From Deltaproteobacteria bacterium (lineage in GTDB: Bacteria > Desulfobacterota > Desulfobacteria > Desulfobacterales > SG8-13): a stretch of 13,012 nt of DNA. Positions within the stretch are counted from its first letter, which is position 1. The number at the start of each line of letters is the position of its first letter. The notes below the pieces were generated by a model that was given only the letters and a program-made list of their open reading frames with translations, did no database searches and was not told the origin of the DNA. The translations under genes and the position numbers were made by a program. The DNA lies in contig JAHEIV010000032.1 of the NCBI GenBank assembly GCA_024639205.1, positions 1-13,012 on the forward strand, given 5' to 3'. Of the stretch, positions 1-5,612 are shown one piece after another.

Positions 1-428
1 CCATTACCGTTCCGGGTATCGACGGGCGCAAGATGAGCAAAAGCTACCGAAACACCATTCCGATATTCGCCGATCGCGCCGAAGTCCAACGTCAGGTGAT
101 GCGAATCGTTACCGATTCAAAAAAGCCGCAAGAGCCAAAGGATCCGTCTCGATGTAATGTTTTCGCCATTTACCGGCACTTCGCTCCACCCGAAGCAGTC
201 GACGCCAAGCGGCAACTGTATGAAAAAGGGGGCGCTGCATATGCCGACATCAAAAAAGAGCTCGCCGATCTTCTCAACGAATATTTCGGCCCGCGACAAG
301 AAGCATACGCCGCTTTGCTGGAAGATACCAGGGGCATCGATCGGGTTCTTACACGCGGGGCGGCCGTGGCCAGGGCAGCCGCCAAGCCGATGCTGGAAAG
401 AGTGCGGCGCAAAATTGGTGTTGCCTGA
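1..428 (+). CDS. trpS: tryptophanyl-tRNA synthetase, C-terminal part (5' end outside window)
   Basis: This is the C-terminal 141 residues of a class I aminoacyl-tRNA synthetase, which charges tRNA-Trp with tryptophan in the cytoplasm. The reading frame is open to the left edge (codons in phase from base 3) and ends with TGA at 426-428, so the start and the HIGH-type motif lie outside. The KMSKS signature is intact in the stretch IDGRKMSKSYRNTI; this loop binds ATP and stabilises the transition state. After it come the helical segments typical of bacterial TrpS, including the DPSRCNVFAIYRHF stretch that resembles the conserved 'DPxxCxVFxxY' region, and an arginine/alanine-rich C-terminal helix. 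The ATG at base 33 inside KMSKS is not a real start. Aconitase follows 69 bases later on the same strand. Identification as TrpS rather than TyrS rests on the IDGRKMSKS context and the tail. Confidence 0.93.
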   Translation, partial: ITVPGIDGRKMSKSYRNTIPIFADRAEVQRQVMRIVTDSKKPQEPKDPSRCNVFAIYRHFAPPEAVDAKRQLYEKGGAAYADIKKELADLLNEYFGPRQEAYAALLEDTRGIDRVLTRGAAVARAAAKPMLERVRRKIGVA

Positions 429-443
429 GCAGTGGGAGGAGCG

Positions 444-484
444 GATATCGGCAGATAGAACGATCCGATATCGATACGCGTATC
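444..484. repeat. inverted repeats and a 12-bp palindrome in the acn leader
   Basis: The trpS-acn gap holds an 8-bp inverted repeat (GATATCGG at 444-451 with CCGATATC at 465-472, 13-base loop). It is followed at once by a perfect 12-bp palindrome, GATACGCGTATC, at 473-484. The palindrome ends one base before the A of the acn ribosome binding site region. It could be an operator or a leader hairpin. No function is shown by the sequence alone. Confidence 0.4.
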
Positions 485-497
485 AAGGGAGGATGCC
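485..497 (+). promoter_or_regulatory. ribosome binding site of aconitase
   Basis: AAGGGAGG at 485-492 is a strong Shine-Dalgarno sequence, five bases before the ATG at 498. It fixes the aconitase start. Confidence 0.8.
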
Positions 498-2441
498 ATG
501 GGGAAAAACGTCACGCAAAAACTCCTAAAAACCCACCTGACTTCCGGCCGAATGGAACCAGGTGCCGACATCGGTTTGCGGATCGATCAGACCCTGACCC
601 AGGATGCCACCGGTACGATGGTCATGCTGGAGTTCGAAGCCATGCAGATTCCGCGGGTGAAAACCGAGATTTCGGCCCAGTACGTTGATCATAACCTGCT
701 GCAGACCGACTTTAAAAACGCCGACGACCACCTCTTTTTGTTCAGCGCCTGCCGCAAGTTCGGTGTCTGGTTCAGCCGACCGGGAAACGGTGTCAGCCAT
801 CCGGTGCACATGGAGCGCTTCGGAGTGCCGGGGAAAACGCTGCTGGGTTCGGACAGCCACACACCGGCAGCCGGATCGCTTGGCATGCTGGCTATGGGAG
901 CCGGTGGCCTGGAGGTGGCGCTGGCCATGGCCGGCGAGCCGATTTACATCAAAATGCCTGCGGTCATGGGCGTACATCTAACCGGCCGACTTCCGGACTG
1001 GGTCAGCGCCAAGGACGTGATTCTCGAGATGTTACGCCGCTACGGGGTCCAGGGAGGCAACGGAAAAATCATCGAGTATTACGGCCCGGGTCTCGAAGGC
1101 CTGACGGCCATGGATCGGCATGTGATTGCCAACATGGGCACCGAACTGGGCGCTACCACGACGGTATTTCCGTCGGATGATAACGTGCGGAAATTTCTCA
1201 AAGTCCAGGGTCGTGAACCCGATTGGAGCGAGATTCTGGCCGACCGGGATGCGACATACGACGAGACAGACGAAATCGATCTGTCCCGTCTGGAGCCGTT
1301 GATCGCTTTGCCCAGCAGCCCCGGCAATGTGGTCCCGGTGGCAGAAGTGGCCGGTCGCGAGATCTACCAGTCCTACATCGGCTCTTCCGCCAATCCGGGT
1401 CTGCGGGATTTTGCGCTGCCTTCCCTGATGGTGGACGGCCGGCAAGTACACCCACGCGTTTCGTTCGACGTAAACCCCACCTCGCGGCAGATCCTGCAGA
1501 ACCTGGCGTCATTCGGGTTGCTCGAAAAACTGGTTCGTTCCGGCGCCCGCCTCCACCAGGCAGGCTGCGGCGGTTGCATCGGTATGGGCCAGGCGCCGGC
1601 AACCGGTAAGATCAGTCTCCGCACGGTGCCGCGCAATTTTCCGGGTCGCAGTGGTACGAAAGAAGACCAGGTATACTTGTGCAGCCCGGAAACGGCTGCG
1701 GCTTCGGCATTGACCGGCGTCATCACCGACCCCCGGACGCTGGATATGGACTATCCGCAATTTAAAGAACCGGACGCCATTGTCATCAACACGCAGATGC
1801 TTTTAGCGCCTCCGGGTCCAAGCGAGACGGTAGAGCTGGAGAAGGGGCCCAACATCAAACCGTTGCCGTCGTTCGACCCGCTGCCCGATTTCATCGCGGG
1901 CCCGGTGTTGTTGAAAACGGGCGACGATGTATCCACCGATGAGATCATGCCGGCCGGAGCCCGGGTCCTTCCGTTCCGCAGCAACATCCCCGAGATCAGC
2001 AAATACGCTTTCAATCAGGTGGACGAAGGTTTTTACGAAAGGGCACTGCCCTATCGGCAGGAAGGTTTTTTCGTGGTTGGCGGAAACAACTACGGTCAAG
2101 GCTCCAGTCGCGAGCATGCGGCCATCGCGCCGCGTTATCTCGGGCTCAAGGCGGTCATCGCCAAAAGCATTGCCCGAATCCACTGGCAGAATTTGGCCAA
2201 TTTCGGCATACTGCCGCTGATCCTGGTAGAACCGTCCGACTATGAAAGGATCTCACAGGGAGATATCCTCGAGATCGCCGATGTGCGTCGTTCTATCACA
2301 AATGGCAGCCGGATCGAGATCATAAACAAAACCGCAGGACAAAACTATGCTGCAAAACACAGCCTGAGCAGCCGACAGGTTGAAATGATTTTAGCGGGCA
2401 GCTTGATCAACGTGGTGCGCCGCCGGCAAGCTGCTGGCTGA
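498..2441 (+). CDS. acn: aconitate hydratase (compact Aquifex/Geobacter-type, 647 aa)
   Basis: Aconitase interconverts citrate and isocitrate through cis-aconitate in the TCA cycle, in the cytoplasm, using a [4Fe-4S] cluster. At 647 residues it is much shorter than AcnA (about 890). The N-terminal part holds VDHN (63-66) and the SDSHT substrate loop (118-122). The cluster region has GCGGC with Cys357 and Cys360. RNFPGR (379-384) matches the paired substrate arginines, and the C-terminal swivel domain carries GSSREHAA (535-542) with the catalytic serine. The first cluster ligand, normally the Cys of GSCTN, is replaced here: the motif reads YIGSSANP with Ser297 at that position. I suspect this is shared by the subfamily, but could not check. 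The start is set by a strong RBS. The gene lies 69 bases after trpS and 112 bases or so before the riboswitch region, and seems to be its own unit or co-transcribed with trpS. Homoaconitase or isopropylmalate dehydratase is less likely because both halves are fused in this order. Confidence 0.92.
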   Translation: MGKNVTQKLLKTHLTSGRMEPGADIGLRIDQTLTQDATGTMVMLEFEAMQIPRVKTEISAQYVDHNLLQTDFKNADDHLFLFSACRKFGVWFSRPGNGVSHPVHMERFGVPGKTLLGSDSHTPAAGSLGMLAMGAGGLEVALAMAGEPIYIKMPAVMGVHLTGRLPDWVSAKDVILEMLRRYGVQGGNGKIIEYYGPGLEGLTAMDRHVIANMGTELGATTTVFPSDDNVRKFLKVQGREPDWSEILADRDATYDETDEIDLSRLEPLIALPSSPGNVVPVAEVAGREIYQSYIGSSANPGLRDFALPSLMVDGRQVHPRVSFDVNPTSRQILQNLASFGLLEKLVRSGARLHQAGCGGCIGMGQAPATGKISLRTVPRNFPGRSGTKEDQVYLCSPETAAASALTGVITDPRTLDMDYPQFKEPDAIVINTQMLLAPPGPSETVELEKGPNIKPLPSFDPLPDFIAGPVLLKTGDDVSTDEIMPAGARVLPFRSNIPEISKYAFNQVDEGFYERALPYRQEGFFVVGGNNYGQGSSREHAAIAPRYLGLKAVIAKSIARIHWQNLANFGILPLILVEPSDYERISQGDILEIADVRRSITNGSRIEIINKTAGQNYAAKHSLSSRQVEMILAGSLINVVRRRQAAG

Positions 2442-2469
2442 TTAATCTGAGTCCGCACCCAACTTTTTT
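2414..2469 (+). terminator. possible weak terminator after aconitase
   Basis: GGTGCG at 2414-2419 can pair with CGCACC at 2454-2459, closing a long loop that contains the acn stop codon. A run of seven T follows at 2463-2469. The stem is short and the loop long (34 bases), so this is only a candidate end for the aconitase transcript. Confidence 0.22.
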
Positions 2470-2519
2470 TCACTGCTGCCCGCGGTCTGCCTGAAGCCAG
2501 CGAACCACGCTAACCGCTC

Positions 2520-2550
2520 TTGACACCGCCACGAACTTATGGTTACAGAT
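2520..2550 (+). promoter_or_regulatory. candidate promoter for the cobalamin riboswitch transcript
   Basis: A perfect -35 hexamer TTGACA at 2520-2525 is followed after 18 bases by a weak -10, TACAGA (2544-2549). Transcription would begin near 2555, close to the first paired bases of the aptamer. The position fits well but the -10 match is poor. Confidence 0.35.
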
Positions 2551-2552
2551 GC

Positions 2553-2721
2553 CCTCGAGGTGCCGCAAAGGCCGAAGGGGGAATCCCGTGGAAATCGGGA
2601 ACGGTCCCGCCGCTGTAATCGGGGACGAAATCTGCAACAAGCCACTTTCCGGATGACGAGCCGGATGGGAAGGAGCAGAAAGTAGGCTGATCCGAGAGTC
2701 AGAAGACCTGCCTCACTCGAA
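2553..2721 (+). ncRNA. cobalamin (B12) riboswitch aptamer
   Basis: The conserved cobalamin riboswitch elements appear in order: GGTGCC near 2559, GGGAA (2579-2583), the core GGTCCCGCCGCTGTAATCGG (about 2605-2624), GCCACT (2641-2646), GGGAAGG (2667-2673) and the B12 box AGTCAGAAGACCTGCC (2697-2712). A closing P1 helix can form between 2555-2562 and 2713-2720 with one bulged G. It binds adenosylcobalamin or a related cobalamin in nascent mRNA. It sits in the leader of the cbiK gene and is followed by an intrinsic terminator at 2789-2827, so the expected logic is that high B12 stops transcription before cbiK. Fixing exact ends needs a covariance-model alignment. Confidence 0.95.
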
Positions 2722-2766
2722 TCGCCGTGCCGCTACGAGGAGCTGGCAACGCACGGGCGAAAACCA

Positions 2767-2795
2767 AAGGGTCAAGAAAGCTGGGTGCAACCCTT
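2767..2795 (+). promoter_or_regulatory. candidate antiterminator pairing of the B12 riboswitch
   Basis: AAGGGT (2767-2772) can pair with ACCCTT (2790-2795), which is most of the left arm of the terminator stem. The two structures cannot coexist, so this is a plausible antiterminator in the B12-free state. It is only six pairs and is inferred by eye. Confidence 0.4.
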
Positions 2796-2827
2796 CGAGT
2801 ACGAACTGCTCGAAGGGTTTTTCTTTT
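2789..2827 (+). terminator. intrinsic terminator of the riboswitch expression platform
   Basis: The arms AACCCTTCGAG (2789-2799) and CTCGAAGGGTT (2809-2819) form a perfect 11-bp stem with a 9-base loop. It runs directly into a T-rich tract (TTTTTCTTTT, 2818-2827). It lies about 70 bases after the aptamer and 238 bases before the cbiK start, as expected for transcriptional attenuation. Confidence 0.9.
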
Positions 2828-3064
2828 GGTTTCCGGCTCAACCGCAGGTCAAGTATACACGGGATCAGCCTCTGCAGCCGGCAGCGGATTCAAATCCCCA
2901 TGAAAGTCAGGGGTCACCTGGCAGGAGCCACTCTCGCCCCTGTTTCCGTGCGAAGCGGGCCACCCCATCTGCCTTTTTTGGTGCTTTTTCTTCCATGCCG
3001 GCTGAAACAAACCATTTACCTGCCGAATAAACGGCTGGAAACACCGCATACAAGGAGGATTGAG
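2828..3064 (+). other. long cbiK leader downstream of the terminator
   Basis: These 237 bases separate the riboswitch terminator from the cbiK start. The only striking element is the near-perfect Shine-Dalgarno AAGGAGG at 3052-3058, six bases before the ATG at 3065, which decides the start. An in-frame ATG at 2900 has no such site and would bury the signal peptide. I see no second promoter or gene here. Confidence 0.6.
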
Positions 3065-3949
3065 ATGAAAAGAACTGCCATGGGGTTGGCCGTATTGCTG
3101 TCGCTGGTTTTGACGGGAACCGTCCCGGCCTATTCGGGCGGCGGTCACGGGCACAAAAAAGTGAAAAAGGTCGGTATCCTGCTGGTGGCTTTCGGCTCCA
3201 GCGAGCAAAGCGCCCAGGTGTCTTTTGAGAACATCGACGAAAAAGTCAAGAAGACGTATCCGGGGATTGCCGTGCGCTGGGCCTACACCTCGACGATTAT
3301 CCGAAAAAAACTGGCCCGGCAGGGAAAATTTCTCGATTCACCGGAAGTGGCCCTGGCCAAGATGCAGGATGAAGATTTTACCCACGTGGCCGTCCAATCC
3401 CTGCACACCATCGGTGGCGCGGAGTACCACGACCTGCGCCGGTCCGTTGGGGCGTTCAAGTCCATGGGGGCATTTCTGCGCATTATTCTCGGCTATCCCC
3501 TGCTGGCCACCCAGGAGGATATGGAGCGGGTCGTAGATGCCATTTTTGGCATTATCCCCAAAAAGCGTAAAAAAAGCGAAGCCGTGGTACTGATGGGCCA
3601 CGGCACGCATCATCCGTCCAACGCGTTTTACGCGGCCCTGATGTTTCAGCTGCAGCTCCAAGATCCCAACATCTTCGTGGGAACCGTGGAAGGCTATCCG
3701 GAAATAGACGCCGTCAAGGGCTGGCTGTTGAAAAAGAAAATCAAGAGAGCCTATCTGTTTCCGTTTATGTCCGTAGCCGGTGACCATGCCAAAAACGACA
3801 TGGCCGGCGATGAACCCGATTCGTGGAAGTCGATTCTGACAAAAGCCGGCATCCGGTGCGAGGTGATTTTGAAGGGGACGGCCGAATTCGACAGCTTCGT
3901 GGGCATCTGGGTGGACCATCTCGGTGGGCCCCTTGGCCATTTCGAGTAA
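3065..3949 (+). CDS. cbiK: sirohydrochlorin cobaltochelatase, exported CbiK type
   Basis: Class II chelatase that inserts Co2+ into sirohydrochlorin, an early step of anaerobic cobalamin synthesis. The 294-residue product starts with a signal peptide: Lys/Arg at 2-3, a hydrophobic core at about 6-20 and a likely cleavage AYS|GG after residue 24. It should therefore be exported to the periplasm. The mature part opens with a His/Lys-rich stretch (GHGHKKVKK), then VGILLVAFGSS (36-46), the first chelatase strand. The likely metal-binding catalytic histidines are His179 in MGHGTHHP and His241 in GDHAKNDMAGD. SLHTIGGAEYHD (112-123) is another conserved histidine-bearing segment. Desulfovibrio vulgaris is known to have a cytoplasmic and a periplasmic CbiK, the latter heme-binding and of unclear role; this gene matches the periplasmic kind. 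The B12 riboswitch upstream supports the assignment. It appears monocistronic, with no other cobalamin gene nearby. Confidence 0.92.
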   Translation: MKRTAMGLAVLLSLVLTGTVPAYSGGGHGHKKVKKVGILLVAFGSSEQSAQVSFENIDEKVKKTYPGIAVRWAYTSTIIRKKLARQGKFLDSPEVALAKMQDEDFTHVAVQSLHTIGGAEYHDLRRSVGAFKSMGAFLRIILGYPLLATQEDMERVVDAIFGIIPKKRKKSEAVVLMGHGTHHPSNAFYAALMFQLQLQDPNIFVGTVEGYPEIDAVKGWLLKKKIKRAYLFPFMSVAGDHAKNDMAGDEPDSWKSILTKAGIRCEVILKGTAEFDSFVGIWVDHLGGPLGHFE

Positions 3950-4322
3950 TACCGGAACCTTGCATTTGAAAGTTGCCGGCGCGCACGACCTTCGGTAAAG
4001 AACCTCCCGGCGGCATGCCAGCCGCGGCTGCCGCCATCCCCGCTCACATTTCAATTGAAATTCATTCCGATTAATGATAGCCCCAAGGTCTGGTTCGCGC
4101 TCGAATGGCTGCGGATGATCACGGATGACAGGCTTTCATTTTCAGGTATATTCCCGGAATGACGCTCTCCGTTTCGCTAAAAGGCTAACCGTTGCCCTGG
4201 ACGCAGGAGAGATTCGCAACCATCATTTTTCGGAACATCACGAAGTGACCGGCGAACGTCGAGTCCGCTGGCTCGCTGTGCAGACATGTGCAACAATTAT
4301 AAATTGAAAAGGGAGTAAAAAA
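3950..4322. other. intergenic region between cbiK and the DHOD-like gene
   Basis: These 373 bases contain no gene I can support. A 7-bp inverted repeat (GGCGGCA at 4009-4015, TGCCGCC at 4029-4035) has no T-run after it, so it is a poor terminator. A perfect 14-bp palindrome lies at 4048-4061. Near the right end there is a -10-like TATAAA at 4298-4303, but no good -35 faces it. The DHOD-like RBS AAAAGGGAG is at about 4307-4315. A 60-codon open frame at 4125-4307 resembles nothing I know and lacks an RBS. Confidence 0.6.
4048..4061. repeat. perfect 14-bp palindrome, possible operator
   Basis: ATTTCAATTGAAAT reads the same on both strands. It is AT-rich inside a GC-rich neighbourhood and lies 261 bases before the DHOD-like start. 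It has the size of a dimeric repressor site, but no regulator is encoded in the window. Confidence 0.35.
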
Positions 4323-5309
4323 ATGGCTGACTTCACCACCGAGTACCTTGGGCTGAAACTGAAAAACCCGATCATCGCCGGCAGCTCCGGCTTGAGCGCT
4401 TCCGTGAAAGGGGTAAAAGAACTGGCCGAAAACGGCGCAGGAGCCGTCGTGTTGAAGTCGATTTTTGAAGAAGAGATCATGTTCGAATACGATGATATTT
4501 TAAATCAAGCCGACAAGAAAGGGGTGAACCTGGAACAGTTCGATTATTATGACTACCAGCTCAAGAGCGACAAGATAAAAAAATATACCAACCTGATTGC
4601 GGAAAGCAAAAAAAGTACTTCCATCCCCGTAATTGCCAGCATCAACTGTGTCTATTCCCACGAGTGGGTCTCGTTTGCCAGGCAGCTGGAAGAGGCCGGT
4701 GCGGATGCCCTGGAGCTGAACATGTTTTTTCTGCCCTCTGAGTTCGATCGCACCACCGAGGAAAAGGAAAAGGCCTATTTTCAGATCATCGAGAAAGTTC
4801 AGAAGGAAATCGGCATCCCTATCGCCCTGAAGATCAGTTATTATTTCTCCAACCTGGGACCCATGATCCAGAAGCTGTCCAACACCGGCGTTGCCGGACT
4901 GGTGCTCTTCAACCGTTTTTACAGCCCGGATTTCGATATCGACAAACTCGAAGTGGTCTCCTCCAATGTCTTCAGCAATCCAGCGGACCTGGCCATTTCC
5001 CTTCGCTGGATCGCTATTATGGCAGAACGGGTGAACTGTGACCTGGCTGCTTCCACCGGCGTTCATGACGGTGCCGCTCTGATTAAGCAGATCCTGGCCG
5101 GCGCCGATGCGGTGCAGGTGGTCTCCGCTCTATACCAGCAGGGCAAAGGCAGTATCTTTACAATGCTCAAAACCCTCGAGCAGTGGATGGAGCAGAAGGG
5201 TTACGAAAGCCTGTCTGATTTCAGGGGCAAGATGAGCCAGGCCAAGAGCAGCGATCCGGCCGGTTACGAGCGGGTGCAGTTTATGCGGTATTTCGGGGGC
5301 GCCACGTAG
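4323..5309 (+). CDS. dihydroorotate dehydrogenase-like FMN protein
   Basis: A 328-residue TIM-barrel flavoprotein of the dihydroorotate dehydrogenase superfamily. The N-terminus MADFTTEYLGLKLKNPIIAGSSGLS is the typical class 1 opening, where the enzyme oxidises dihydroorotate in pyrimidine synthesis. FMN-site features are visible: VVLKSIFEE with Lys45, ALKIS with Lys170, and STGVHDG (244-250) followed by GADAVQVVSALYQQG (260-274) for phosphate binding. The region that holds NxSCPN in class 1 enzymes reads NMFFLPS here (133-139), so the catalytic cysteine is absent. This fits the annotated group 'dihydroorotate dehydrogenase-like protein', whose substrate is not established to my knowledge. 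No pyrimidine gene is adjacent and no partner electron-transfer subunit (PyrK) is seen. The RBS is AAAAGGGAG about seven bases before the ATG. It appears to be a single-gene unit. The fold is clear; the reaction is not. Confidence 0.85.
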   Translation: MADFTTEYLGLKLKNPIIAGSSGLSASVKGVKELAENGAGAVVLKSIFEEEIMFEYDDILNQADKKGVNLEQFDYYDYQLKSDKIKKYTNLIAESKKSTSIPVIASINCVYSHEWVSFARQLEEAGADALELNMFFLPSEFDRTTEEKEKAYFQIIEKVQKEIGIPIALKISYYFSNLGPMIQKLSNTGVAGLVLFNRFYSPDFDIDKLEVVSSNVFSNPADLAISLRWIAIMAERVNCDLAASTGVHDGAALIKQILAGADAVQVVSALYQQGKGSIFTMLKTLEQWMEQKGYESLSDFRGKMSQAKSSDPAGYERVQFMRYFGGAT

Positions 5310-5335
5310 TGACCATTCCTAAATGATTTTTTATC

Positions 5336-5421
5336 CGTTGGACGGGATTTTGCGCAGATTTTCGGGTGCGGTAGACAAGCCCTGCGACCCACCGCAAACC
5401 CCTGTGCGGTCCTGTCCAACG
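5336..5421. other. 86-base extended imperfect hairpin, possible structured RNA
   Basis: Three stacked helices share one axis. The outer helix is 5336-5347 with 5410-5421 (12 pairs, one G-U on the plus strand). The middle one is 5352-5357 with 5402-5407 (6 pairs, one G-U). The inner one is 5364-5372 with 5391-5401 (9 pairs and a two-base bulge). They leave an 18-base apical loop (5373-5390). That gives 27 pairs across 86 bases, starting 27 bases after the DHOD-like stop. A T-run (5326-5332) lies before the stem rather than after it, so it is not a standard plus-strand terminator. It could be an mRNA 3'-end structure, a small RNA or a DNA repeat element. Confidence 0.55.
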
Positions 5422-5542
5422 AAATAATCCTCACCTGGGAACCGGTCAGCTGTGCTTGTCATCAAATGCCTGCTCATGGCCATCAACCGGCACTGCCATC
5501 CCCCATGGTGGACAGGCGCTGGATAAGTGACGGGTTTCATGC

Positions 5543-5589
5543 ACAACAACGGCGCAGACGGAAGTCCCTTCCGTCTGCGCCGTTGTTGT
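5543..5589. terminator. perfect 22-bp stem-loop, probable bidirectional terminator
   Basis: The arms 5543-5564 and 5568-5589 are exact reverse complements, with the 3-base loop TCC between them. The stem lies 23 bases after the lpdA stop on the minus strand and 233 bases after the DHOD-like stop on the plus strand, so it stands between convergent genes. Neither side has a strong T-run beyond the stem, although each outer arm ends in the T-rich GTTGTTGT. A two-way terminator is the likeliest reading; a dispersed repeat is possible. Confidence 0.65.
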
Positions 5590-5612
5590 CGGTCCTTTAC
5601 GATTGAACTGTT

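Larger units (their letters stand above)
5310..5612. other. convergent intergenic region with two strong hairpins
   Basis: These 303 bases separate the plus-strand DHOD-like gene from the minus-strand lpdA end. They hold an 86-base extended hairpin (5336-5421) and a perfect 22-bp stem (5543-5589), described separately. The 120 bases between them show nothing I recognise. A 72-codon minus-strand open frame (5331-5549) runs through both structures and is not credible as a gene. Confidence 0.7.

Noticed and set aside
2900..3064. 55-residue N-terminal extension of cbiK
   Set aside because: The ATG at 2900 lacks an RBS and would bury the signal peptide, whereas the ATG at 3065 follows a near-perfect AAGGAGG.
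4298..4303. TATAAA as a -10 for the DHOD-like gene
   Set aside because: No acceptable -35 lies 16-18 bases upstream, and the start site would fall inside the RBS.
4125..4307. 60-codon open frame in the cbiK to DHOD-like gap
   Set aside because: It has no Shine-Dalgarno site and no recognisable motif, and is short enough to occur by chance.
5336..5421. Integron attC site
   Set aside because: The arms contain GTTGGAC and GTCCAAC, which fit the GTTRRRY and RYYYAAC consensus, but in the opposite order to attC, which runs RYYYAAC first and GTTRRRY last. There is no integrase or cassette array.
5331..5549. 72-codon minus-strand frame between the convergent genes
   Set aside because: It runs through the 86-base hairpin and just into the 22-bp stem, and shows no protein-like features I recognise.
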